Assembly (NCBI GenBank): GCA_016215405.1
Contig: JACRJQ010000008.1
Span: 62,001-126,000, forward strand
From: Candidatus Tayloriibacteriota bacterium
Lineage (GTDB): Bacteria > Patescibacteria > Paceibacteria > UBA9973 > UBA6065
DNA: 64,000 nucleotides
Direction of reading: 5' to 3'
Part shown: positions 34,520 to 43,617 of the stretch, piece after piece
How the letters are laid out: every line of letters starts with the position of its first letter
Position numbering within the stretch: the stretch's first letter is position 1
Program-made: the position numbers and the translations under genes
Notes under the pieces: generated by a model
What the model was told of the DNA's origin: nothing
Databases searched by the model: none
The model's input: the letters and a program-made list of their open reading frames with translations, nothing else

Positions 34520-34895
34520 CCGCCCGAAGCGGATTCCTTTCAGCTCGCGCCGTCGCACTCCGCTAATCCCGTCAAAGGAAATGGACGGAGGGTTAAGAGA
34601 AAGGCCTGTTTTAGCAAAGCTAAAACAGGCCTTTCTTGAGCCATTCCAAACACCTCAACCAGTTGAGGTGTTTGCCTTAATCTCCAACCCTCGGACGAGT
34701 CCTCATTCTTTCGAGCGAGGTGAGGAACGGGATGGGACCTGTTCCGTAAAACCTTTTGAGACGGTACTCCGTCCAAAAGGTGTACTGCTCCTGTAAGGAG
34801 ATGCCCGAGGAGTAGCCTCCGAGGGACGCTTGCGCCCCGCAGCGAGAAAAATGCGGGTCGGCTAAAAGAAAAGCTCTTTGTCTCTTGTCTGAAAG
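34520..34895 (-). ncRNA. Array of hairpins between glyQS and the M16 gene (possible structured RNA)
   Basis: No gene is evident, but on the minus strand consecutive stems can be drawn: CCCGCA/TGCGGG, GGAG-CTCC type stems, ACCTTTTgGACGG/CCGTCtcAAAAGGT (about 34751-34781), GGAAC/GTTCC, CCTCA/TGAGG, GGAC/GTCC, AAACACCTCAAC/GTTGAGGTGTTT (about 34648-34673) and AAAGGCCTGTTTTAGC/GCTAAAACAGGCCTTT (34601-34634). The last is a strong terminator. The block 34544-34562 also resembles part of the element after rplK. It is not recognisably RNase P, tmRNA, 6S or SRP RNA. Confidence 0.45.
34601..34634 (-). terminator. Perfect hairpin at the end of the array
   Basis: AAAGGCCTGTTTTAGC and its exact inverse with only a two-base loop; the strongest stem in the region. 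Confidence 0.6.
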
Positions 34896-34905
34896 GCAAG
34901 TAAAA

Positions 34906-36234
34906 CTATCTTCCCAGCTTCTGAGAAAGATACGATGTGAGGTCCTTAAGCTCGATCTTCTCTTGGGCGCCCGTATCGCGGTCGCGAACGGTGACCGGAT
35001 TGCCATCTTTCTCTATCGTCTCGAAATCGACAGTGACGCAGAAAGGCGTCCCGATCTCGTCCTGGCGGCGATACCTCTTGCCTATCGATCCCGCCTCGTC
35101 GTATTCGACCGAGCCGAACTCCTGCCTGAGAACCTTGTAGAGCTCGCGGGCCTTAGAGGTAAGCGCTTCCTTGTTCTTGAGGAGCGGGAACACGGCGACT
35201 TTGACCGGAGCGACCGATGGCGAGAGCGCGAGATACACCCTCTTCTCTCCCCCGAGCTCGTCTTCGCGGTAGGCCGACGAGAGGACGGCGAGGACCGTGC
35301 GATCGACGCCGAACGAGGGCTCGATCACATGAGGAACGAAGCGGACCTTCGCTTCTTCGTCGAAATACGAGAGGTCGACCCCGGAGACGCGCGTATGAGC
35401 CTTGAGGTCGAAATCGGTGCGGTACGCGAGGCCGTAGAGCTCCTTGCGACCCATCGGATAGTCGAACTCGAAGTCGATCGTCCTCTTCGAATAATGAGCG
35501 AGGTCGCCCGGAGCGATCTCGTGCTCGTGGACGCTCTCCTTCGGAAGGCCGATGTCATCGGTAAAGGCGTGAATCTGCGACACGAAATGGTCGAACGTCC
35601 CCTCCCATTCTTTTGGATCTACGAAATACTCTATCTCCATCTGCTCGAATTCGCGGGTACGGAATATGAAATCTCGGGGCGATATCTCGTTTCGGAACGC
35701 CTTGCCTATCTGGGCCATGCCGAACGGGAGCTTGGGATGGAACGTATCGAGGATGTTCTTGAAGTTCACGAACATGCCCTGAGCGGTCTCGGGCCTCAGA
35801 TAGGAGACGGAGGAGTCGTCCTCCATGGCGCCTACGTACGTCTTGAACATCATGTTGAACTGGCGCTCCGCTCCGAGCTTGCCTCCGCACTCGGGGCATT
35901 TCGCTTTATCCTCGAGGTGATCGGCGCGGAAGCGCCTTTTGCATTTATCGCATTCGACGAGGGGGTCTGAGAATCCTCCCACGTGTCCGGAGGCGACCCA
36001 CGCGTTCTGATTCATGAGGATCGCCGCGTCCATGCCGTACATATCGTCGCGGCTAAGGACGAATCTCTTCCACCAGATATTCTTTATGTTGTTCTTCAAG
36101 GCGACGCCATGAGGGCCATAATCCCACGTGCCCGCGAGGCCGCCGTATATCTCCGAGCCCTGGAATATGAAGCCTCGCCTCTTCGCGAGGGAGAGTATCG
36201 ATTCCATCACCGCGTTCTCTTCTTTCTTTTTCAT
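34906..36234 (-). CDS. glyQS: Glycyl-tRNA synthetase (alpha2 type)
   Basis: 442 residues. Class II: motif 1 region 'AGTWDYGPHGVALKNNI', a zinc module 'CDKCKRRFRADHLEDKAKCPECGG' (two C-x2-C), motif 2 'GMAQIGKAFRNEISPRDFIFRTREFEQMEIEYF' and motif 3 'FVPHVIEPSFGVDRTVLAVL', then the anticodon-binding domain. It is the homodimeric eukaryote/archaea-like form, not the GlyQ/GlyS heterotetramer. Starts MKKKEENAV. Confidence 0.96.
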   Translation of the reverse strand: MKKKEENAVMESILSLAKRRGFIFQGSEIYGGLAGTWDYGPHGVALKNNIKNIWWKRFVLSRDDMYGMDAAILMNQNAWVASGHVGGFSDPLVECDKCKRRFRADHLEDKAKCPECGGKLGAERQFNMMFKTYVGAMEDDSSVSYLRPETAQGMFVNFKNILDTFHPKLPFGMAQIGKAFRNEISPRDFIFRTREFEQMEIEYFVDPKEWEGTFDHFVSQIHAFTDDIGLPKESVHEHEIAPGDLAHYSKRTIDFEFDYPMGRKELYGLAYRTDFDLKAHTRVSGVDLSYFDEEAKVRFVPHVIEPSFGVDRTVLAVLSSAYREDELGGEKRVYLALSPSVAPVKVAVFPLLKNKEALTSKARELYKVLRQEFGSVEYDEAGSIGKRYRRQDEIGTPFCVTVDFETIEKDGNPVTVRDRDTGAQEKIELKDLTSYLSQKLGR

Positions 36235-36257
36235 AGTGATTTAAATGGGATGACCGC

Positions 36258-38177
36258 CTATTCCTGCACCGCCTCGTCTCCCGCCTTGTAGAAGAGGTCC
36301 GAGGACGTCCTCGTCGAGAGGGATTGGGCCGAATTCCTCAGGGTCGCTCCGGTGAAGGTATCGAGGCCGACGATCGAAGCCTGACTTACGATCTCCGGCG
36401 CCGAGCCTACCTGATTCGCAGAAGGCTTAAAGGATACCTGGAAGGCGACCTGCTTCGCGCCGGAGCCTACGGAGGCGTTCCGCGGCACGGACCCGACGTT
36501 CCATGTGACGATGCCTCCCGTGGGATTGTAGCTTATGTTCGCGTCGGCAGGGCTCGTGACTCCCGTCCATGAGACGTACGGAGGAAGGGCCGCCTCCACC
36601 CGTGCGCCCGTAATGCTATTCGAAGTGTTCGTGACTGTCCATACCACGGTATAGGTCGTCGGCTGGTCGACGCGAGGGGGCACGGGACCGCTATTCGATA
36701 TAGGCCCCTGCGAGCGGAGGACGCGAGCCGAGAGCGAGAGGTTAGAGACGAGCTTTACGGAACGGCCCGACGCGGCGAGAACCTCCTGCGGAGCGCCGCT
36801 CTCGTCGACTCGGCCCCCCTGGGCGGACGCGGATACGGAGATGAGGGGGTTTATAGCCGATTCGCCAGGAATCGACGAGACGGAAGAGAACGAGAACGTC
36901 ACGCGTCCGCTCTCGCCCGGAGCGAGGGAGTCGAGGCCCGCGGTCCTGCCCGCCTCCCAAACGATCGCGTTAGAGAGCGAATCGTAATAGCCGCCGTTCT
37001 CGACGGAGACAGACCCCTTGTCGAGGACGTTTCCAGAAAGCTTCGCCTCGATGCGGGCGCCGCTTATCCTCCCTTGGCTGTTGTTCTGCCAAAGGATGTC
37101 CGCGCGCACTACCTTGCCCGGCTCGGCGGCGAGGTCTGCCCTTTCGCCGTTGAGAGCGACGTCGAGGGCGAGGAACGGCCTCTCTATGGCGAAGGAATGG
37201 TCGCGGCTGATGATAGTCGTCGCTATCTCGCGTTCGTTAGACTGGCTCTGGATGCCGACATTCGCGCGCACCACCTTCTCTTCCCCGTCTTGGCCTTCGA
37301 GGGAATACCTTATTGCGAAGCTTTTCTTCGCTCCCGGCGCGAGGTCGCCGATGCGCCATATATTGTTGCCGTAAGACGGCTGCGGAGTCGCGGACACGAC
37401 CGAAAACCCGAACGGATATTCGAGCGACAGGAGAAGGTCTTTGACGGGCGAAGGGGTGTTCGAAGATACGGTGACCACCATGTCGGAAGACTGGCCGCCG
37501 AGGACCTTCGAGAGGGCGTCTATGGCGACGAGGACAGGAGAGGACGAGACCGCGACGCGATAGGATTTTTCCTTGAAGAATATGGCGTTCGATCCCGCGG
37601 TGCGATATTCGGCGCTGAATTTTATCTCTCGTCCCGTTCCCTCGGGACCGAACATGATCGAGCGAAGAGTCTTTTGCGCGATCGAGTTAGAGCCGATATC
37701 GCCGAGGGGAAACCTCACCTTGCCGAGGTCCCTCTCGGGGTATTCGGGATCTTTCGTGCCCTCAGGGTATTCCGCGACGAGCTCGACGAGCTCGATCCCG
37801 GTCGTATTCCTGTTCACCACGGAAACATTGAGGGCCAGGACGTCGCCGCCCGCGACCGAGGAAGGGCCTTCTATGAGGATGTCCACGTTCTGGACCGAAA
37901 CGAAATTCTTACCTCCGAAGAGCGTATATCCCCCTATCGCCGCGGCGACGAGGAAGAAACCGAACGCGGCTACGAAAAGGTAGCTGTAAGCCTTCCGTAT
38001 CTTCTTCATCGATCCCTTGACCTCTTCAGGTCGGGGCTCTTCCCCTTTCCACTCTTCGGGCACGCTCTCATCCCTGGCATGCAGGTCGTGCCGAGGCGAT
38101 TCTGGAAACCGATCGTCCCGCGAATAGAGGCTCTTTTGAACTCGCTCGAGCGGGCTTTTCTTATCGGATTGGAACAT
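36258..38177 (-). CDS. Membrane-anchored DUF11-repeat surface protein
   Basis: 639 residues. A cytoplasmic charged N-terminus (about 1-60), one TM helix (about 68-90), then several beta-sandwich repeats of the DUF11/CARDB type with 'N-x2-D-x-L', 'N-x-G-x-V' and 'VEAALPPYVSWTGVTSP'-like endings. Type II topology with an extracellular stalk; an adhesion or wall role is inferred. It lacks a signal peptidase site. TATAAT ends six bases before its ATG, so it is predicted leaderless. Confidence 0.75.
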   Translation of the reverse strand: MFQSDKKSPLERVQKSLYSRDDRFPESPRHDLHARDESVPEEWKGEEPRPEEVKGSMKKIRKAYSYLFVAAFGFFLVAAAIGGYTLFGGKNFVSVQNVDILIEGPSSVAGGDVLALNVSVVNRNTTGIELVELVAEYPEGTKDPEYPERDLGKVRFPLGDIGSNSIAQKTLRSIMFGPEGTGREIKFSAEYRTAGSNAIFFKEKSYRVAVSSSPVLVAIDALSKVLGGQSSDMVVTVSSNTPSPVKDLLLSLEYPFGFSVVSATPQPSYGNNIWRIGDLAPGAKKSFAIRYSLEGQDGEEKVVRANVGIQSQSNEREIATTIISRDHSFAIERPFLALDVALNGERADLAAEPGKVVRADILWQNNSQGRISGARIEAKLSGNVLDKGSVSVENGGYYDSLSNAIVWEAGRTAGLDSLAPGESGRVTFSFSSVSSIPGESAINPLISVSASAQGGRVDESGAPQEVLAASGRSVKLVSNLSLSARVLRSQGPISNSGPVPPRVDQPTTYTVVWTVTNTSNSITGARVEAALPPYVSWTGVTSPADANISYNPTGGIVTWNVGSVPRNASVGSGAKQVAFQVSFKPSANQVGSAPEIVSQASIVGLDTFTGATLRNSAQSLSTRTSSDLFYKAGDEAVQE

Positions 38178-38194
38178 GAGAGGATTATAGCATT

Positions 38195-38683
38195 TTATAG
38201 CTGCGTCTCTTTGAGAGCCTTGTTTATGGCCATGATCCTCTCCCTCTCGCTTTTGCCTTGGAGCGAGGACAGGTCGAGATAGCCGAGAGCGGAGAGGACG
38301 GCGGAGAGGGCGCCGAGCTCTTCCCCGTTCTCGCCAAGGAGGACGCCTAGAGACGAGAAGAGGCTGTCGTTACGCTCCTCTCCCTGGACGAGCCTCTTTA
38401 CGAGCGAAAGCACTCGGGCGCGCGCCGCCTCTCCCCCCTTAGGAAGCTCCTCTCTCTGGGCGCCGGTGAGCCTCCAGAACTCTCTGCCTCTCACGAGAGA
38501 GAGGGTGACGAAGGAAAAATCGTCGAGATTATAGCGGAGCTTCGAATCGAGCTTGCGCACTCCCTGAGCCCTCGCCGTGACGAGGCCGAAGTCTTCCGTG
38601 TATATCGAATAGGATTTCGAAGCCTCGCCCGAAGGAGAGCTTGCAAGTATCCACCCTCTGGTCGTATAGACGGCATATGACAT
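38195..38683 (-). CDS. recO: Short DNA repair protein RecO
   Basis: 162 residues against about 240 in E. coli. The N-terminal OB domain is clear ('MSYAVYTTRGWILASSPSGEASKSYSIYTEDFGLVTARAQGVRK'-like layout, within about 1-75), followed by the start of the helical domain. The C-terminal zinc cluster (four Cys) is missing. RecO loads RecA with RecR at SSB-coated gaps; the SSB tip made by ssb here would be its partner. TACAAT ends six bases before the ATG. Confidence 0.8.
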   Translation of the reverse strand: MSYAVYTTRGWILASSPSGEASKSYSIYTEDFGLVTARAQGVRKLDSKLRYNLDDFSFVTLSLVRGREFWRLTGAQREELPKGGEAARARVLSLVKRLVQGEERNDSLFSSLGVLLGENGEELGALSAVLSALGYLDLSSLQGKSERERIMAINKALKETQL

Positions 38684-38808
38684 GGATAAATTGTACCAAG
38701 AATATCGCTTGCTTCGGCCGAGGCTTTGGGGTAGAACGGTCCTAAAGGCCGGCTCTTTGCAATCGGCATCGACCGGAGGCTTTCGAAGGAAATCTACCCC
38801 ATCCAGCT

Positions 38809-39411
38809 ATGAACCAACTCCTACTTCTCATGTCAGGACCCTCGGGAGCGGGCAAAGGCACCCTTTCTCCCCTCTTGTGCGCCGCGAGAGGCTTCCCGCT
38901 ATCCGTATCGGCAACGACTCGGCCGCCAAGGCAAGGAGAGGTCGATGGCAAGCATTACCACTTCCTCTCGCCTAAGCGCTTCGAGGAGATCGTCGCGAGC
39001 CAGGGATTCTTGGAATGGGCAATAGTCCACGGCAAGCATTCCTATGGGACGCTCCGCGGCGAGACCCTCGCTTCCCTACGAAAGCACGGAAAGCTCCTCG
39101 TCGAAGCTGACATCCAGGGGCACCGACAGATCCGACGCTCGAAAGAGCCCCAGATCGAGGTCGCTCTCAAGAGCGTCTTCATCGCTCCAGGGAGCATGGA
39201 CGAGCTGCGCGAGCGCATCCTCAATCGGCAGCCGGATATGCCCGCAGACGAGCTCTCTCGGCGGCTCTCTTCGGCGGAAGCCGAGATGGCCGCGAGGTTC
39301 GAATACGACCACGTGGTCGTAAACCGCAAAGGAAGGCTCGACAAGGCCCTCTGCGAGCTCTGCAGCATAACCGACCTCTGGCTCTCGGGCTGCGCCGTAT
39401 CCACGGCATGA
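38809..39411 (+). CDS. gmk: Guanylate kinase
   Basis: 200 residues. P-loop 'MSGPSGAGKGTL' (about 8-19), 'SVSATTRPPRQGEVDGKHYHF' (nucleotide-binding lid region), 'ILNRQPDMPADELSRRL' and 'YDHVVVN'. Phosphorylates GMP to GDP. Opposite in strand to its neighbours and closed by a terminator at about 39435. Confidence 0.96.
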   Translation: MNQLLLLMSGPSGAGKGTLSPLLCAARGFPLSVSATTRPPRQGEVDGKHYHFLSPKRFEEIVASQGFLEWAIVHGKHSYGTLRGETLASLRKHGKLLVEADIQGHRQIRRSKEPQIEVALKSVFIAPGSMDELRERILNRQPDMPADELSRRLSSAEAEMAARFEYDHVVVNRKGRLDKALCELCSITDLWLSGCAVSTA

Positions 39412-39434
39412 GCCACACGATGGCTAAAAACGCG

Positions 39435-39470
39435 AAACGCCCCAGGTGCATCCTGCGGCGTTTTTCTTTT
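39435..39470 (+). terminator. Terminator after gmk
   Basis: AAACGCC/GGCGTTT stem then TTTTCTTTT; also faces ileS. Confidence 0.7.
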
Positions 39471-39475
39471 ATCGG

Positions 39476-42400
39476 CTATCTCTTGAATCCTATCCTGAAC
39501 CTATATTCCTCTATGGCAAGCTCCTCTTTCTGAGGAAGGCTTCCGTGCTCGACCCCTGTGACGAGAGTCACGCGACGGATGTCTTGGATGAACCCTCGGA
39601 CGAGCTCCTTGCCCTTCTCGTCGGAATCGAGGATAAGCGACACCTTGTCGCCTACAGTGAGGCCCTCAGACTTGCGAAGGTCTTGGATCGCGCGGATAAG
39701 GTCTCGAGCGACGCCTTCCCTCTTGAGCTCGGGCGTGACGATCGTGTCGAGCTCGACGCCCTTCGCGTCTGCTCCGGCGCCGGTTATGAGAAGCACCTCT
39801 TTGACGTTCGTCTCGTCTTTGAGGATCTCTCTTAGCTCGTCCCAATAGTCGGGCTCCGTGCCGTCGTGCTTTATGGTGAGTCGCGAGAGAGGCTGCCTCA
39901 CCGGTATCTTGTTCGAAGAGCGCTGCATATGGGCCATAGAGGCGAACGACCTGGCGAGAGACATGGCGGCGAGAGCGCGCTCGTCGGGATTTCCCGCCTC
40001 GGGCCAGTCGCATAGATGGACGCTCTCAGGTCCGACTGCGGGCTTTACCTTCTGGTAGAGGTCTTCGGCATAGAAAGGAGCGAATGGCGCGATGAGCTTC
40101 GATATCGCGAGGAGGACGAAGCGGGTCGTGTCGAGGGCCGCCTTCTTGTCGAGGGCGTCGTCTGACTTGAACCTGTCGCGCGAGCGCCTCAGGTACCATG
40201 TCGAGAAATCGTCCACGAACTCGCGGATCGCGCGGGTGGGCTCGAGGAGCTTGTAGCTGTCGAGCTTCGACGTCGAGAGGTTCACGAGCTCGAAGAGGCG
40301 GGCCAGTATCCACTTATCGAGCACGTTTCGGGAGTCGCCCTTAGGCGCGGCGCTCTCGCCTTTTTCCGCATATATCTCGTAGAACGTATAGACGTTCGAG
40401 AGCATATTGAAGAGCCTCTTTACGATCTCGTCTACGGTCTTCTCGTCGAAGTTCTTCGAATCGCCGGGCTGGTTCACCGAATACATCCAGAAGCGCAGGG
40501 CGTCCGCGCCGTATTTTTCGATCATGTCCCACGGGTTCACCACGTTGCCTACCGACTTCGACATCTTCTTGCCGTCCTTATCGAGGATATGGCCGAGGCA
40601 TATGACGTTCTTGTACGCCTTGCCCTTACCGAGCAAGCCTCCGATGGCATGGAGCGTATAGAACCATCCGCGCGTCTGGTCGATCGCTTCGGATATGAAA
40701 TCAGCCGGATACGGAAGCTTCTTTTTGCCCCAGAATCCCTTGAACTTCTCGTCGAACGGGAAATGGTCCTGAGCGAACGGCATGGCTCCAGAATCGAACC
40801 AGACGTCCATCACCTCCTTTATGCGGCGAAGCTCTTTGCCCGAATCCGAGATAAGCACGATATCGTCGATGTACGGCTTGTGGAGATCGAGAGCGAACTC
40901 CTCGTCGTGCGGCAAAGGCACATAGTCGAAAGCGTGCATCTCGGCGGTCTTTTGGAAATGCCGGCGAGAATCGTGGAAGAGCCTGTTTATAGAAGGGTCC
41001 GCCTCGATGCCGTTATAGAGGGTATTGAGCACGGCGCCATGGCTCACGATGAGGACGTTCTTTCCTTCGTAGGCTCTCTCTATATGGGCAAGGGCTTCGA
41101 ACGCGCGCTTCTTCACCTGAGCGGGGTTCTCGGCGCCAGAGAACTTGACTCCGCGACGGACGAGAGTCTCGGTCTCTTTCCAGAGCTTTCCCTCCCTCTC
41201 CTCTCCAACGTTATATTCTCGGAGGCGCTTGTCGTAGACGATCTCGTTCGAATCGATGCCGACCATCTCGGCTATTATCCGCGCGGTCTCCTTGGTGCGC
41301 AGGAAGTCCGAGGCGACGATGACGTCGACCCCCCATTCGCGGAGCTCTTTGACGCGCTTCATGACCTGTTCGCGCCCGTTCTTGGTGAGATGGTACTTGT
41401 CGAGCTCGCGGAAATTCGATATGCCCATCACGTTCGATTCCGACTCGCCGTGGCGCAAGAGCATATAGCGGTTGCGCGCTTTCTTCGCGCGCTTCTTAAG
41501 GGTCGCGACCGAATCGACGACCATGGTCTCCGAGCCGTCCTCGCTCTGCCAGATAGGCAAAGGCGTGCCCCAGTACCTCTCGCGGGATATCGCCCAATCC
41601 TTTAGGTCGCGGAGCCATTCGCCGAATCGGCCGTCCTTTATGTGCGAAGGCTCCCAGTTTATCCCCTCGTTCTCCTTTATGAGGGAATCGCGGACCTCGG
41701 ACATCCTTATATACCAGGAATCGCGCGCGAAATAGATGAGGGGCGTCTTGCACCTCCAGCAATGCGGATAGGTATGCTCGTGCTTCTCTTTCTTGAAAAG
41801 GAGGCCCTTGCGCGCGAGGTCTTTTACGATCTCGACCGCGGTCTCCTCGTCCTTCACGAACCTTCCCTCCAAGAACTCTGTGCCTTCTATGAAATGACCG
41901 GAGTCGTTCACGAGATGGCGCTTCGGAAGGCCCGCCTTCGTCCCGAGCGCGAAGTCGTCCGCTCCATACATGGGCGCTATATGGACGATGCCAGTTCCGT
42001 CGGTCGTAGTCACGAAATCGGCCGCATAGACCTTAAACGCGTTACCGGCTTTCTTGGCTTCGCCTCTCGAGAGGCCGTCGCGAAGATACGTATAGAGCGG
42101 CTCGTAGGAAGATCCGACGAGCTCCTTCCCCTTTATCACCGAATCGAGGGAGTGCTCTTTGCCCGCGAACACCGTCGCGACCCTCTCTTGCGCGAGGATG
42201 TACGTCTTTCCCTCGCACGAGACTCGGGCATAGGCGATATCCTCTCCGACGGCGAGCGCCACATTCCCAGGAAGGGTCCACGGCGTCGTCGTCCACGCGA
42301 GAAAATATTCCTCCTTCTCGCCTATCGCCTTGAAAGCGACATAGACGGAAAGCTCCTTTATATCCGCATAGCCTTGGGCGAGCTCATGAGAAGAGAGCGC

Positions 42401-42967
42401 GGTCCCGCATCGAGGGCACCACGGCACCACGCGATAGTCTTTATAGAAGAGGCCCTTTTCGTGTATCTTTCCCATTATCCACCAGAGCGACTCTATGTAT
42501 GAGCTCTCATAGGTGACATACGGGCTCTCCTGGTCGACCCAATAGCCGATGCGGTCGGTGAATCTGCCCCACTCGTCCATATATTTCCAAACGCTCTCGC
42601 GGCACTCCTTGTTGAACTTGCCGACGCCGTACGCCTCGATCTCCTTTTTCGATTTAAAGCCGTGAGCTTTCTCTACCTCGAGCTCTACGGGAAGGCCGTG
42701 GGTGTCCCACCCTCCTTTCCTGCGCACGCGAAACCCCCGCATGGTCTTGTAGCGCGGGATGGCGTCTTTGAACGCGCGTGCCTCTACGTGATGTATGCCG
42801 GGACGGCCGTTCGCGGTCGGGGGCCCTTCGTAGAACACGAATTCTCCCTTCGGGGCGGGCTTTTCGAGGGTCTTTTTAAAGATATCTCTCTCTTTCCAGA
42901 ACCCGAGGATCCTCTCTTCGGACTGGGCGAGCTTCGATTTCGGCTTGGTCTCTTGGGAATCTGCCAT
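39476..42967 (-). CDS. ileS: Isoleucyl-tRNA synthetase with an inserted histidine-phosphatase domain
   Basis: 1163 residues from ATG 42967 (MADSQETKPK). HIGH-type motif 'NGRPGIHHVEAR' (about 54-64), editing domain (about 200-395, 'AWTTTPWTLPGNVAL'), 'SRERYWGTPLPIW' (about 461-473), KMSKS (801-805), then an anticodon-binding region of the eukaryote-like IleRS class. Between 'LPIW' and 'DVWFDSGAMPF' (residues about 499-690) lies a complete histidine phosphatase domain: 'YMLLRHGESESN', 'ASDFLRTKETA', 'EYNVGEE', 'VSHGAVLNTLYN'. Both catalytic His, the Arg of RHG and the second Arg are present. The frame is unbroken. Confidence 0.93.
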   Translation of the reverse strand: MADSQETKPKSKLAQSEERILGFWKERDIFKKTLEKPAPKGEFVFYEGPPTANGRPGIHHVEARAFKDAIPRYKTMRGFRVRRKGGWDTHGLPVELEVEKAHGFKSKKEIEAYGVGKFNKECRESVWKYMDEWGRFTDRIGYWVDQESPYVTYESSYIESLWWIMGKIHEKGLFYKDYRVVPWCPRCGTALSSHELAQGYADIKELSVYVAFKAIGEKEEYFLAWTTTPWTLPGNVALAVGEDIAYARVSCEGKTYILAQERVATVFAGKEHSLDSVIKGKELVGSSYEPLYTYLRDGLSRGEAKKAGNAFKVYAADFVTTTDGTGIVHIAPMYGADDFALGTKAGLPKRHLVNDSGHFIEGTEFLEGRFVKDEETAVEIVKDLARKGLLFKKEKHEHTYPHCWRCKTPLIYFARDSWYIRMSEVRDSLIKENEGINWEPSHIKDGRFGEWLRDLKDWAISRERYWGTPLPIWQSEDGSETMVVDSVATLKKRAKKARNRYMLLRHGESESNVMGISNFRELDKYHLTKNGREQVMKRVKELREWGVDVIVASDFLRTKETARIIAEMVGIDSNEIVYDKRLREYNVGEEREGKLWKETETLVRRGVKFSGAENPAQVKKRAFEALAHIERAYEGKNVLIVSHGAVLNTLYNGIEADPSINRLFHDSRRHFQKTAEMHAFDYVPLPHDEEFALDLHKPYIDDIVLISDSGKELRRIKEVMDVWFDSGAMPFAQDHFPFDEKFKGFWGKKKLPYPADFISEAIDQTRGWFYTLHAIGGLLGKGKAYKNVICLGHILDKDGKKMSKSVGNVVNPWDMIEKYGADALRFWMYSVNQPGDSKNFDEKTVDEIVKRLFNMLSNVYTFYEIYAEKGESAAPKGDSRNVLDKWILARLFELVNLSTSKLDSYKLLEPTRAIREFVDDFSTWYLRRSRDRFKSDDALDKKAALDTTRFVLLAISKLIAPFAPFYAEDLYQKVKPAVGPESVHLCDWPEAGNPDERALAAMSLARSFASMAHMQRSSNKIPVRQPLSRLTIKHDGTEPDYWDELREILKDETNVKEVLLITGAGADAKGVELDTIVTPELKREGVARDLIRAIQDLRKSEGLTVGDKVSLILDSDEKGKELVRGFIQDIRRVTLVTGVEHGSLPQKEELAIEEYRFRIGFKR

Positions 42968-43012
42968 ATGTAAGGTGTAGAGTAGCAATTTTGGCCTCTT
43001 TTATCAAAACGA

Positions 43013-43038
43013 AGGGCCGCGCTCTGTGCGCGGCCCGG
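43013..43038 (-). terminator. Terminator of the gene ending at 43041
   Basis: GGGCCGCGC/GCGCGGCCC stem. Confidence 0.65.
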
Positions 43039-43040
43039 TC

Positions 43041-43547
43041 TTATTTCATGAAAAGGACGATGTCCCCGGCGGCGAGTATCCGCGGCGAATCCGGAAGGAC
43101 CTGCGCCGTGAAGTGGTCTCTCTCCCACTCGAACGCGACCATGGTCGGATAGTCGTCTCCGAAGAAGAGCCCTGTGTTCATGCACACGAGCCTCCCTTTT
43201 CGCGCCTCCTGCGGGTAGCTTCCGACGAAAGCGACGCATTCGTCCCGGTTAGCGGGACGCGAATGGCCGAGAGGGCCTCGCAAAGGGTTGAGGAACCTGT
43301 GAACGGAGACCTCTTCCTTCGCGCGCTCTATGCAGAACGCGGCGAGAGTCGCGATCGGGAACTTCGACTCCCTCTCCGAGAACACCCTCGCTTCGCCGCT
43401 TATGTTGGCGAACTGAGCCCGAACCGAGAGGAGAGAAGAGGAATTGTAAGAAAGCATAAAGCGCTGAGGATTGAACCGTCCGGTCCTCCGCGCGACATAC
43501 ATCGCTTCGCCTACGCTTACGATACGTGAATTTGTCATAAAGAGCAT
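43041..43547 (-). CDS. Hypothetical protein
   Basis: 168 residues from ATG 43547 (MLFMTNSRIVSVGEAMY); ATG 43538 is an alternative. Upstream in-frame codons run back through the argS terminator and are not coding. Mixed alpha/beta with no membrane segment; 'GPLGHSRPANRDECVAFVGS' and 'TGLFFGDDYPTMVAFEWERDHF' give no family. Possibly specific to the lineage. Confidence 0.6.
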   Translation of the reverse strand: MLFMTNSRIVSVGEAMYVARRTGRFNPQRFMLSYNSSSLLSVRAQFANISGEARVFSERESKFPIATLAAFCIERAKEEVSVHRFLNPLRGPLGHSRPANRDECVAFVGSYPQEARKGRLVCMNTGLFFGDDYPTMVAFEWERDHFTAQVLPDSPRILAAGDIVLFMK

Positions 43548-43572
43548 CAGGGTTGATTCTGCCTTTTCGCCG

Positions 43573-43617
43573 GGGAAAGTCAAAGGCCCGCGCGAAGCGC
43601 GGGCCTTTGACTTTCCC
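43573..43617 (-). terminator. 21-bp perfect hairpin directly after argS
   Basis: GGGAAAGTCAAAGGCCCGCGC and its exact inverse around a GAA loop. It begins with no gap at the argS stop codon (43618-43620). Confidence 0.8.

Noticed and set aside
33627..34796. Open frame of about 390 codons on the plus strand
   Set aside because: Mostly antisense to the M16 peptidase and then crosses the hairpin array.
34540..34899. A 119-codon frame or an RNase P/tmRNA gene in the hairpin array
   Set aside because: The frame needs a non-ATG start and runs through perfect hairpins; the conserved RNase P and tmRNA blocks are not found.
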